From the NCBI GenBank assembly GCA_028532985.1, contig JANCIK010000009.1:2480001-2544000 (forward strand): a DNA stretch of 64,000 nt, written 5' to 3'. Origin of the DNA: Stropharia rugosoannulata (lineage: Eukaryota; Basidiomycota; Agaricomycetes; Agaricales; Strophariaceae). Positions 27,742 through 38,782 of the stretch are shown here, one piece after another. Each line of letters opens with the position of its first letter. Within the stretch, counting starts at the first letter, position 1. A program made the position numbers and the translations under genes. Below the pieces are notes generated by a model, which saw only the letters and a program-made list of their open reading frames with translations, did no database searches and was not told where the DNA came from.

Positions 27742-28823
27742 TCATGACAGGAGCTTGTATATAAACATCAGGAACGTGATGATGCTCAGGAGTCGGCTGA
27801 CCGCGCCCCACGACGCAGCGAACGGCGTCGTGCTCGTGGTCGACGGCGACGTGCTGGATACTAAAGACGGTGTGTGCGAGTGCTTGCCCCGTTTCGGCTC
27901 CTCGTCGCTCTCGAGCGAGGACACGGTCGTGGCCGAGGACGAGGACGACAGATTGGTGCTCTGGCCTAGGGCGTGCGAATGCGAAGTGCCTTCATTTAGC
28001 GACCCCGGCAGGGTGTCGTTTCGGCGCGGCTGGACGGCTGTCAGAGGGGACAACGCGTATACCCCGGGTTTCGCTTTTGGTTTTGTGTGCTGAGTGCTAC
28101 TGGCGCAAACGGTGTGAGCTCGGCGGCGGGTGAGCGACGGGGCGTCGCGGAGCAAAGAAGACGTAAGCAGTGTCGTGCTGGATTCAAGCGAGCAAGGGTT
28201 TTCGCAGTTTGGACAGGTTCCCTGGGACGCTGCGTTGGGTCCGTGCAGCCACTGCAGCCAAAGCGGGTTAATATATGTACCCGAAGAGAAGAGGGGATAT
28301 GGCACGCACGTCTGCGAGGTGTTCTGTGCAGAATATCTTGCCACAGCAGAGTGTCCGACACGGCATTACCGCGTACTCGAAGCTACATGGAAGTTAGCCT
28401 CTGACATCGGACGAAGAACATGAGCTACACGTACCAGATGCCGCAATCGCGGTCCACAGATTCCTTTGTCAGGAAAGCCCGCTCGCGCTCCTTCCCCAGG
28501 GCACGTAGCGAGGTGCGTCGTACAGGCACTCGTGGCACGGCAATACCTGCCTGTGCCCATTGGGCGACGAATGCATTGTTCTCGACTAGATTGGGAGACC
28601 CCGCCGGCGGCGTTTCAGTCCCCAGGTCGAGGATGCCGCAATCATATTCTGAAGTCCCGGGTCCCTCGTCAGCACTGCCTGGATCAGCGGCGCGAAGTCG
28701 TGATTCAATGGTGTATGTATGGCAGACGCAGCCAAGCCAGCGTGACGGCGTCACCGGAGAGCATGGGTCGACGGTGGGTGGTAGTAGAATAGAGATGAGT
28801 GAATGAGCCTCGTTAGACAACAA
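27742..28823 (-). CDS. RING-like zinc-finger protein with C-terminal membrane anchor
   Basis: Probable membrane-bound E3 ubiquitin ligase (inference). Exons 28435-28823, 28310-28382, 27742-28251; 323 aa. The finger is split over all three exons: DCGIC, then MPCRTLCCGKIFCTEHLADWL, then GTCPNCENPC. The Cys-x2-Cys pairs at both ends and C-x2-H-L in the middle fit a RING, but the usual fourth ligand His is Lys (CCGK), so coordination may use the adjacent Cys. Downstream is a Ser/Thr-rich region. The last ~16 residues are hydrophobic (LLSIITFLMFIYKLL), giving a tail-anchored topology, for example in ER or mitochondrial outer membrane. The finger is invisible until both introns are removed. The neighbours give no clue to substrate. 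Confidence 0.8.
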
Positions 28824-31628
28824 TGCAGCATCATATGGTTATTGTGCACGAACCAGCTGATGACCCGCCCTCCCACCACTCTTCCACAGGCGGCTCGGAC
28901 AATTGGAGGTTAGACCGTGTTCGGCGTAGGGTCATGTCAAAAGTAATAGACCGGGGAAAGTGAAGGGCGTTGGTTTTGTATTGGCGGGTCAGAAAGAGGC
29001 GGATCTTGTTATTCTTAAAACGTGCAGTCCAGAATATGCAATTTTACACGTGATATTTCCTTTCTCAGTTGCCTCCGTGAGGCTGGCCCCTGACGACCAC
29101 TTGTCTCGTCCCCGATAGCAAGCTCAGAGAATATCTAGACACTACTAGGTCAGAAAGATAAGTAGGTACGCTGAGAAAGTGACCGGGAATCACACCACAT
29201 CTCTGTTTTGCCAGGCTCGTTCACCGAAAAATGGGCTAAAATGCATGCTTCGTCGTTTGCGGTACCGAGTCGCCGATGTCATCAGGATCCTCATTGATCA
29301 TGGCGGTGGCCTAAATTCCATCTACTGGTTATCTATTTCTTCACTCTCGCAAGATAGTCTTTCGTATTACTGCCGAGGCCTTCGGCTCCTTCGATGCTGT
29401 CACTTCTGAGTTCTAGTAATGGAATCTGGTATCCTTTTCGCATCCAGTTTGACTGTCTTGATTCGACAAGGGCTATGATTTATGATAGACGTATCAAGCT
29501 TAAAATTGAAATTGAAGGCCGGCATCGAAAGCCTCAAGGCAGAAATATATGAGCATGATACTCACATTTTTACTACTAAAATATACAGCTGTGAGGACGA
29601 TGCACTCATAATTCTTTGGGGTCTGTCTATAAGCCCCACATGGGCTTTCCAAGTTCCAACAGCCCGTTTAGATGTTATTTGAGTAGACGCTTTTCTGTAT
29701 AACGAAATGTTGATGTCACTTATCAAATACATCTTCAGTCGAAGTATTTTAAGGCACATTCGCCATCCTCTCACTGTGTAGACGCTAGGAAAAAACAACT
29801 GAAGTTCGGTAGAGTGTGGGGATGCGCTATGCGCAATGGGCTGCTGTCCATTCACATAAATAATGCAAAGCCGCGTTGGTAAAGCGTGAGGGCTCTACTA
29901 CTGGAACAGTTTTACCCGATGCGCTTGATGGGTGGGTAAAAAAAAAAATCTGCAGCTGAGAATTGCCACGGAGAGGTGTTCAAAGATATTTTATGCTGAA
30001 GAATAGTATACCTTTTGAAGTAGGTGAAAGCCGTTCGGAGGAGAAGAGCGCCTATTGCCGCGTTGGGTGTTTCCATCTCAGATAAGGCACCTTCCTCACC
30101 GACAATGATTTCAAAGTACCAATATCAAGACCAGAGCTCTTATCTTATTACATTATGAATATATCTGTTGACTAAGATGGAGATTAGCTGTGTTAAGGAA
30201 CGTCATTGGCAAGGAGAATCTAATTTATACAGAACATCATCATCTATTCACCACTTGTGCTTGGACTAATTATAATCATTAAGTGAAGGTGTACCAGAGC
30301 GTCCACACAATATACAATCCATCTCTCTTGTTGTTGAAGGCATCATAATATATCATAGTAATCCTGCGCCGACGTATACACGGAAAGACCGTTTACCGCC
30401 TATGTTTTATAAGTCTACTGCACATTGTGTGAGTGTATGGTAGATTGCATTTACACCTCAGCCTGAAGAAGAAATTTCGCAGCACAAATTGAGACTATTA
30501 AGAATCTTGAAAGAAAGGATCAGCAACCTCATCCTTGAGACCAAGAAATTTCATAAGTAATCACGGGTACATAATCATTTATGACCAACTTCCTGGGTGT
30601 CAATTTTGTCGTCGCGTGCAAGGCAGGGAAAGGCTCTGCTAAACGCGACCGCCGTCGAGCGATTGCCCTGCTCACAATAATTTCAATTAAAAACGTCATT
30701 TAGCATTATGGCATGCCCCTGTGCGCCCTTGAAATCTCTAACACGCAACTTGCCAAACCACTGAATACTGACGTCATGTCAGGCGAGAACTCAGAACATG
30801 ATGCAAGGAGCAATTTCATTGCAGACGGTCTAGACTCTAGATCGCGTCGGTGTACATTACTAGACATCACTTCGTCACTTGGCGGTGGTGCTCGCGAGTC
30901 GCCTTACCCGTCTTCGCGCGCCGGGTGGGACAGAGTGTGACTTATCAACAATCAGCTCGAAATCGCGGCATATGGGAGCCAGTGGAGGCCCTTGGTGCCG
31001 AAATTTCCGAGCTTGCAGAAGTTTGCAATGGCACGCCAGTGCACTCATTGTGGATGCCGAAAACAAAAATAAAAATAGTGGACATCTATGAAGGCAGAGC
31101 CGAGTATGTTGTGTCAGCGGCACAACGTCAGTGACGAAATTGGCGCCCACTGCCGCCCAATGCTGATTTTGATTCCGAAAAGGCCTACAGTTGAAACTTC
31201 ATCGAGGTTCAGAGCAGTATTTCTATATTGGGTAGGCAAAAGGATCATCTACGAGTGCCTGAGTGTTACTTCCTGGGATCACACCTATCTACACTTGAAC
31301 TTAATGCATAGATAACGATTTATTGATGCCCGGGCGGCGAGTTGCTTTATTCGTTTACCCTCTTGTCCGCGTTTCCGGTCGTCATACAACTGTGGAGCGG
31401 TGCATCTGCGAAGAAAGCTGTGGCGATTGCAAATAACGGATAAGATCGAAGGCGCTGGCTTCACTCCACCGAGCTCTATCTATCCCATCATTGGCTCAAG
31501 TTTAGGCCATGGATCGCAGGCTCGTTATAAATTGGGCGCAACTGAGATAAAATCTATCCCTCTCTCCCCTTTCCCTCCCTATAAAATACCCCACTTCCCT
31601 GTCAGTTCTCGGTTTTTATACTACGTCA
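28824..31628. other. Long divergent intergenic region
   Basis: About 2.8 kb between the RING gene (-) and the HAD phosphatase (+). It contains an A-run near 29940 and AT-rich stretches. No frame with a recognisable domain was found. The last 150 bp are pyrimidine-rich promoter with a TATA box. Confidence 0.5.
31580..31588 (+). promoter_or_regulatory. TATA box of the HAD phosphatase gene
   Basis: TATAAAATA preceded by a CT-rich tract, ending about 40 bp before the ATG at 31629. The spacing suits a very short leader. Confidence 0.55.
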
Positions 31629-32762
31629 ATGGCCACCACTTCAAACAACATCTTTTACGCAGATGCCGTGCTATTTGATATGGTGCGTCTTCTTCCTTGC
31701 TCTTTTTAGCCTTTACTCCATCTAACGCCTTGCTCGACATGTAGGACGGCACTCTGACCGACTCTATTGCAGCAGTTGAGGCTGCATGGGGAAAGGTGGC
31801 CAAAGACATCGGGCAGGACCCGGAATACGTTATCGCAGCCACACACGGCAAGCGCGCGGTCGACAACCTCTCCCAGTTCAAACCGCAGCTGGCGGACCAC
31901 GAGATCGAGGAAGAAGTCGAGCGGTTTGAAAACACTATCCTTTACTACGCCGACGCACACCGGCTGCACAGCGGCGCAGGTACGCCGCAGTACGGAGATA
32001 GCGGTGCGACCTCGAGCGAGGCGACACCGGCGCTTACTCCCGGGGCTTCCGCGCCGCCGTCGCGCCGCTCGTCGAACGTGGGCCTCGTTGGCCGGCGCCC
32101 GTCGTTTGGCTCCCGCCTGCTCAACATGCTCAATATCGCCGCGCGCCTTCGGATTGCGGGCGAGGAGGAGCACGGGAATGATGAAGACGCGACGCTCGAG
32201 ACTGTGGAGGAGGAAGGCGGCAAGGAATTTAAGAAGGACGTCCTCGCGGCGTGGCAACTCGAGGCTGCAAGCGTGGACCGCTCCGTGCGCATCCTACCGG
32301 GCGTGCGGCAAATGATTGATTCTATCCCTGAAGGCCGCTATGCGGTCGCGACATCGGGTGCGAAGACTTATGGTCCGTCGTTCCATTATTTACTTGCATA
32401 AAATTCCTGACATTCATTTTGCAGCTTATGGATGCATGCAACGCGTCGGCATCGTGCCGCCAGCTGTGACCATCACTGCGGACGATAAGCGTCTTAAAGC
32501 AGGAAAGCCCGCACCCGACCCATTCCTGCTTGCCGCCGAGTGCCTGGGATATGACGCGAAGCGCTGCGTCGTTTTCGAAGACTCGCCCAGTGGTATTCGC
32601 GCCGGCGTGGCGAGTGGGGCTACTGTGATTGCAGTGTGCACGAGCCATGAGCGCTCTAAGATAGAGAACTGCGGCGCACATTATATTATAGAGAACATGG
32701 AGAACGTGCGATGCGAAATGGAGGATGGGAGGCTGAAGTTTACTGTTGAGCCGCTGGCCTGA
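31629..32762 (+). CDS. HAD phosphatase, glycerol-3-phosphate/2-deoxyglucose-6-phosphate phosphatase type
   Basis: Sugar- or glycerol-phosphate phosphatase resembling yeast Gpp1/2 and Dog1/2. Exons 31629-31682, 31745-32372 and 32425-32762 give 339 aa. HAD motifs are I DMDGTLTDS (split by the first intron after DM), II VATSG, III the Lys of GKPAPDPF, and IV VFEDSPSGIRAG. The cap region shows THGKRAVDNLSQFKP, matching the THG/SHG motif of Gpp enzymes. Family members have ~240-250 residues. The excess comes from about 95 residues of Ser/Thr/Pro- and charge-rich sequence inserted in the cap between ILYYAD and RILPGVRQM. Substrate is inferred from family only; Gpp-like activity would supply glycerol as an osmolyte. 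Confidence 0.92.
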
Positions 32763-33523
32763 TCTTCATCCTTTTCCTCATTCTAATTTCATAATACGAT
32801 GAAACCTGTCGCTATTGCTGGACTTCTGTAACACGGCTCTTCACAAAGAAAGTACTACTCTTGCATACTAAATGTACATACCAGATAATTTTTCCTCGTA
32901 TCCTTTTGTATTATTTTACAACAACCAAAGATCATTTTTCAAAGTTCGATCCATTACAACGATGAATACCGAGCTAACAAACGAATTTATTCATAAGATA
33001 CCCAATTTTTGTTGTTAAAGGTCTAGGAAAGGTAATATGCTTTCATAAGGCAACATGTAGGCGACTGTTGGAGCCAAGGCCAATTATGTAAAATTCGGGA
33101 TTCGTGCACGGCAGTTCGGCACTACTTAGCACAGCCACAAGACATGACGGGGCGCGTGTCTATCACGCCGACTTACTGCTCGACGAGCACCCATCTTTCG
33201 CCCATCTTTAACACTTCTAATCCCTAACTGAGGTCAACCTCAATACATGTACTAGATTCAGCACTTTACTTTTTGAAAAGTCTTTGCACAAACATATTCC
33301 TTCTATCGAGGATACTATACAAGGTCGCAGCTTAATTCTTCCAACTGGTCCAGTGCAATTCCCCCAATTCCGACGTTCATCATTCGCAAGCTTACAACTT
33401 CAAGGACTGTAGGAAGAATATTTATATTCTAGGATTGACTTGCCCACGACAAAATCACATGCCCTCTGTTCGTTAACGCCCTACGACCCTCCGTAACTGC
33501 CGCAACTTGTCCGAAACCCCCCA
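32763..33523. other. Intergenic region between HAD phosphatase and peroxin genes
   Basis: About 760 bp between two plus-strand genes. AT-rich, with no supported gene or repeat. Confidence 0.5.
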
Positions 33524-35629
33524 ATGACCACACTGGAGTACATCGAAATACCCCCGGGGGCAACCCGCCTGCGGGGACTAAAGAAAGATGCCACAAACGA
33601 GATTCAGCCCGCTCCCAAAATCCTCACATCCGTCCCCCAGCCATCACCCCCTCCATCGCCTTCATCATTCAAACGGAGGTCGTCTTTGCTCACTACGGCG
33701 GCAGATTCAATAGCATCGCCGACGCTGTCTCTGATTCCCCAGCTTTTGCTATCCTCGACATTGCCGAGTACCCCGCATGCCGATGGGTTCCATCCACCAG
33801 CGACCAAACCGCGTCGGAATGACGAACCTGTTCTGCTGTCCTCGAAAGACCCCCTATCGCTGCCAATTATGTCTGTCAACTTCAAGCGGTTTGTCTCTAT
33901 TATCGGACCTGTGTTCTGGCTGCAAGACCGGATAGAGGAGATTCTATTTTGGAAGCGTGGGTGGTTGAGGACATCGGTGTGGATGGCAGCATACGCGTTT
34001 ATATGTGCGTATTGACTGCGTTGATGCAGACGTTTTATGCTAATATTTATACAGGTTTTTACCCTCGTCTTCTGCTCTTGCTCCCCCATATTGCGTTAAT
34101 TGCCATCATTCTATCGACGTATCCGTATCCCGACCAACCATCCGCGGATCCTGTCAGAATATATGACGATGGGCAGACTACAACTGTTCCTCCTACTGAG
34201 GGTTCTGTGCCATGGCAAGCCAACATAACTGGAATCCAGAATCTCATGGGTGCCGTGTATGTATTGTATTTTCAGTGACTATCCCGATCTTTTGCTGACC
34301 TACCCAAAGTGCTGATGCACACGACTTAGTTCAACCTTATATATATCACCTACAACTCACCCCCGCCCAGATAACAACACCGCGTCCGCAGCAAGAGCGG
34401 AGCAACTCTGCCTCGTCCATCCGCCAGTCCCCGCCCCGCCATTCACCGTATACACCGCATATCCTGCAGCTCCTTGTCCTGACCCTCTTCCCACTACTCT
34501 TCATCGTCCATCTTCCGTATTTCCCTATACGTACCGTGTGCATTGTTGTGGGGCTCGCCCCGTTCGTCGCCACACACCCTGCTGTGCAGCGGGCGATCCC
34601 CGTTCTCATACATGCAGCGCAGCGGGCGGCCCCAATCATCGTCCCGCGTCTGCGGACTTACGTGCAGCGCGCTGCGACGCTTCTGCGGCGGCCCATGACG
34701 AATCCGAGTGCGAAGCTAGACAACACGGACCCTACGGGAGTGCCGCCGTTGTCCATGATCGTGCAGCGGATACTAGACGATGATCACCTCAGCGATGAGT
34801 GTTGGAATGCCGAGACGCGTGAGGTGCAATTGTGGGAGAACGAACGGTTTGGGGGTGCGTTTTTTCTCTTTTTATTATGTTTTCATGCTTTTCTAGACGC
34901 ATATATGCTGATCCTTCGCATATGATAATGTAGGGCCTTTGCCTACAGACCTGCCCTCCCTCATTGCTGCATCGCACTCCGTGAATGCGGGCCCACCGCC
35001 ACTGCGAGGATGGAGCAAGCAGAATCTACGCCCTGGAGAGCGTGTCGGATGGACCCGCGGCCAGGACGGTTGGAACGGGGGCCCGGGCGGGAGTGGCAAC
35101 CTCATTGAAGGGTCGGGGCAAGTGAGGTCAGTGCCGATCTACTCTATCCTTTCTTCTCAGTGGGGCTATGAATATCGGGGTATAATACAGCCTGCGATAG
35201 TCCTGCTTTTGCCCTATTTGTCTGCACTTTGACTGTGAACCGTTGCTGATGCCCGCCCTCTTCCCTTTATATTATCTTGTGCCCCGCGCTGTTGTCTGTA
35301 TTTGTTTGGGTAATAGCAGCAATCTGACCTTCTCGCTCGCGCCCGGGTGGGTGTTTGTCGAGACGGAGGATTGGCGCAAAGATGTACAGGCCGTTTGGTC
35401 GGGCTGCGGCGCAGATGAAGGTGCGTTCTTCCCTGGCTCAACAAGAGATTAGAAATGCCAACTAAAACATTGCCGATTATGTTAAATAGAGGGATGGGTG
35501 TACACCAACGACATCTGGCTGGGACCACGCCCGATGCCGTATACTTCCGGTGGTGGGAGTGTGACGCGCAGACGGCGCTGGATTCGTAGGGTGTGGTATG
35601 ACCCGAAGAGAGCGTGTAAAGATAGCTGA
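33524..35629 (+). CDS. Peroxisomal membrane peroxin with DysF domain (Pex30/Pex24 family)
   Basis: Integral membrane protein of the Pex28-32/Pex24 family, which controls peroxisome number and size at ER-peroxisome contacts. Exons 33524-34004, 34055-34256, 34310-34854, 34934-35126, 35317-35420, 35490-35629; 554 aa. The N-terminus is Ser/Pro-rich. Hydrophobic segments occur at ~160-190 (YPRLLLLLPHIALIAIIL) and ~275-300 (LQLLVLTLFPLLFIVHLPYF), with a further hydrophobic stretch after them. The dysferlin halves are DysFN (VQLWENERFGG to the Trp-rich GWTRGQDGWNGG) and DysFC (APGWVFVETEDWRKD, EGWVYTNDIW, RRRRWIRRVWY). The tandem aromatic and Arg motifs are diagnostic. Which of the yeast paralogues it matches best cannot be told by eye. 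F-box A is convergent, 321 bp downstream. Confidence 0.9.
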
Positions 35630-35950
35630 GGTCGATGTACGTTTTAATTCACCAGATCTACCGTTGTCCCCGCCCAGTTGAAGAGCAGTTATAACGCGTA
35701 GTCCATTGTGACATTTTCAAGGCCAATCTGAAATGGGACACACGTACTTTGAACTATTCTTTATTCTGTCGGTTAAAGGTACTGAGAAAGGACGGACATG
35801 ATGTGCATCTTATAATGGCATTTTATAATGCTTGATCGTCTTTTTCTCCTGCTCCTTTCCTCTGGACAAACGTGAAATTCGACAAAGATCGTTATATCAT
35901 AAAAAAGTAAGTGTGCCATGTACAAATTCTGTTACATGATCAAAGAAAAA
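35630..35950. other. Convergent 3' intergenic region
   Basis: About 320 bp between the peroxin and F-box A stops; AT-rich, nothing recognisable. Confidence 0.5.
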
Positions 35951-37399
35951 TTAAATTACGAAAACGCTGATGCCGTTATTTCTCAGCTTTTGAAATGCCT
36001 CTATACATTTTAGTTGCTCCCTAACAATCGCCCTGCTCCGTTCATTAGTATGGCGATCGACAGATACCTCCAACTCAACGACACGCAGTATTGGGAAGTT
36101 TCTCGACGTGAGCACATCCACTATATCCACCCATGTCGGGATTTGCTGCACCAACGTCATGTAGCTCAACTGCATGAACTTAATCCCCAGCACGAGTCTT
36201 AATCTGGAAATTACGTTCGGACCCGCATTTACACTGGATTCGGCTACTCGTTGCAGCAGAGCCGCTGCGAACGGCAAGCCGCTCCAAAATTTGAAGTTAG
36301 TGGGATCGTGAAAGATGGACATCCTGAAAAGTTTTATATGCAAAGTTATCTCGTGCAGCCTCCCCATGCGCACAAGGCTTGCAGGGACGAGTTGTAGGTC
36401 TCCTTGAGCTGGTTCGTAAGTTTCCGAGACAGCACTGCCCAGCGTATTTGTGTGAAACCTCCGAGCAACTATGCAGATGAGTTATTTCTGTCACGAAGTG
36501 AAAGACTATGGTGACGTACCTTGTGAGTTAGGCTGAAAATACAAACTCTGCACATTTGGGAAGAGGTTCAGCAACTCATCAACACCATCTTCGGCCCTGG
36601 TGAGTGGACCCGGCTTAAGGATGCGTATATCGAGATGTTTAACGCTCTGTAGTGCGATACAACACCTGGGACTCTTGAGCCAGAGTGAAATAAGATCGAA
36701 ACTGTTTGGCAAGGTATGCTCCGAGTCTTGCAAGTCGAGTAATGCAAGTTCAGTGACTTGCAGACGGCGCCCATCAGTTGTGCATTCAGTGAATAGTGAA
36801 TTGTCAATTGAAGACAAGGTGAGCCTGCGAAGAGGCGGCTGTGGGCCCGTCACGCGAAGAGGGAGATGAGGAAGTCTCGAAATATTTGATACATCTAACT
36901 CTGCAAGAGTGTTATGCATCAAAGCGGAGAGCAGGATGGGCATAACAAGGTGGGCATCCCGTATCGGGTGCCACTCCTTCCTGTAGTGGATTGTACCAGT
37001 GACTACAGGAAAGGTGAATGTTTTGAGGTTGGGAACGCTTTCGATGATCATTGTGCACTCTATGACTTCTTCGACCTGTATCACAGTACTATCTGATACG
37101 TATACATTCAGTATGCCAACATACTGTGCAATATGTGGCGAGGTGCGTAGCAACTCGAGAAAGAGTGAGGGCATTCCACGGCACTCGTATGGGTACTTTT
37201 GTTGGCGGATAGCTAGGCTGCTATTCATCACCGGGGAGAGCATTAGGGTGACCCTGTAGAACAGGTATCTTTGAGCGATGGGGTACAGACTTCGGCATAG
37301 TAGTGTGCAAGATAGAAGAGATGAACAGGTAAGATGTTTGAATATCTCCCCGAAGAGTTCTATGGGAAGCGTTTCGTCATCGCGCAGTGCAAGTGGCAT
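35951..37399 (-). CDS. F-box protein (copy A)
   Basis: F-box substrate adaptor of the SCF ubiquitin ligase type, in the large fast-evolving agaricomycete F-box group. Exons 36520-37399 and 35951-36468 give 465 aa. The F-box is at residues ~11-55 (LPIELFGEIFKHLTCSSLLSC, then RYLFYRV). The rest is an irregular leucine-rich scaffold with HIAQYVGILNVYV, AELDVSNIS and PPLRRLTLSSID blocks. It is clearly paralogous to the gene at 47181-48638 along its whole length (for example IPTWVDIVDVLTS against IPTWMDIVDLLTS), with an intron at the same place. It is divergent from the methyltransferase, 403 bp away. Target unknown. Confidence 0.88.
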
Positions 37400-37802
37400 G
37401 CTGAGTTCTGATTTAGAAGCGAACAGTCAGTGATTGATAATAAGGTGAGTATTTTGCACTTAGGTTGACAGTCGTTTATATAAATCTGGAGGCTGCATTT
37501 AGCAGCGCTCATGTGAGTTAGGGACCAGTGCTCAGGACTGCCGTACTGACAGCCTGTAGCTTTTAATCCGATAATCAACAGAATCAACAGTAATTCCATA
37601 TAAAGTGATCGATTGTCATCACTATTGAGTCTGTGAAGGAGACTATATGATAAGCGGACTCTCCGAAACAGCGAAGGAATGTAACCAATTGGCAATAGTG
37701 ATCACTTTCCTCTCCGCTTTACGTTCAAGTTTCCACTGTGAGTCATTCCGTGCTCACTCATAAATAGCCCATATTCCCTACAGAAGCCTCGAGATTATAG
37801 AG
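37400..37802. promoter_or_regulatory. Shared divergent promoter, F-box A/methyltransferase
   Basis: A 403-bp gap between two divergently transcribed starts must hold both promoters. It is AT-rich; no specific operator is recognised. Confidence 0.5.
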
Positions 37803-38727
37803 ATGCTACCCCCTACTCCAGCCGAAGAGCTCGCCCAATTCATACTGGTGCCCGAGAATGGAATGAAATCCCAGGTTGCACAAATTGAGCATCGCCGGGA
37901 GGTAATCACTACACTAGGGGGCATTCACCGAGGGGAAAGTGTTCTCGAGCTGGGTTGCGGCCAGGGCGACTGCACTGTCGTACTGGCAGATGCTGTCGGC
38001 CCAACTGGCTCCGTGATAGCTGTCGACCCAGCACCAGAAGGATACGGTGAGAGCAAAGGCACATTCAGGATCACCTAACTATATATATCAAACAGGTTCG
38101 CCGTACACGGTCAAGGAATCGCAACAGCATATCTCCTCGACTGCTCTCGGATCACGAATAACATGGATCAGTGGCGATCCTCTCAGCTTCCTACCAGAGG
38201 AATCCACAGAGTCGAAATATGACGTTGGAATCTTGGCACATTGTCTTTGGTATTTCTCGTCCCCGTCGACGATATCGGCGACGTTACGCAGGCTACGCTC
38301 CCTATGTAAGCGAATCTACGTCGCCGAATGGGCCCAGTCCGCATCTTCGCCAGCAGCCTACCCACACGTCCTGGCAGCTTTGACGGAGGCTGCGTTAGAG
38401 TGTCGCAAACCAGAGAGCGACTCTAACGTGCGCAGCGTAGTCTCTCCAGCTGCGATTACAAAACTGGCAGAAGAGGTTGGACTAAAGCTGGTGAAGGAGG
38501 GTGTAGTCGTTCCTAAACCTGGTCTGAATGATGGAATGTGGGAGGTTGCTGCAGTGATGTCAAAGAGCTTTCTTCAAGAAATTGGAGACAATGTGAAGGA
38601 CGAAAGGGAGAAGGCCGTGGTCGTAGCCCTACGTGATGCGACGGTGAGGAGTGTAGAGGGTTTGGAAGGAGGTCGTAAGGCTGTGTTGAGTATGGATGCT
38701 TGGTGTGGAGTATTCGAAAAGGCTTAG
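37803..38727 (+). CDS. SAM-dependent class I methyltransferase
   Basis: Exons 37803-38046 and 38096-38727 give 291 aa. The Rossmann SAM-binding motif I is VLELGCGQGDCTVVLAD, followed by the acidic-strand motif VIAVDPAPEGYG. Motif IV-like DVGILAHCLWYF and the following helix also fit. The C-terminal half has no recognisable substrate motif. Small fungal enzymes of this kind often act on secondary metabolites, but no biosynthetic genes are adjacent. It lies inside the F-box A/B pair and is absent from the second copy of that pair at 46-49 kb. It is convergent with F-box B at only 55 bp, so their 3' ends may overlap. Confidence 0.88.
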
Positions 38728-38782
38728 CGGACCTAGGTTCGATAGCTCAGCCTCGCGAGCAAATCACAGTAGTGTAAGTAGA

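Noticed and set aside
31706..32292. Long frames antisense to, and in other phases of, the HAD phosphatase
   Set aside because: Shadow frames caused by high GC in the insertion; the sense frame has all HAD motifs.
37803..38727. Secondary-metabolite cluster around the methyltransferase
   Set aside because: No polyketide synthase, NRPS, terpene synthase, P450 or transporter nearby; the neighbours are F-box and housekeeping genes.
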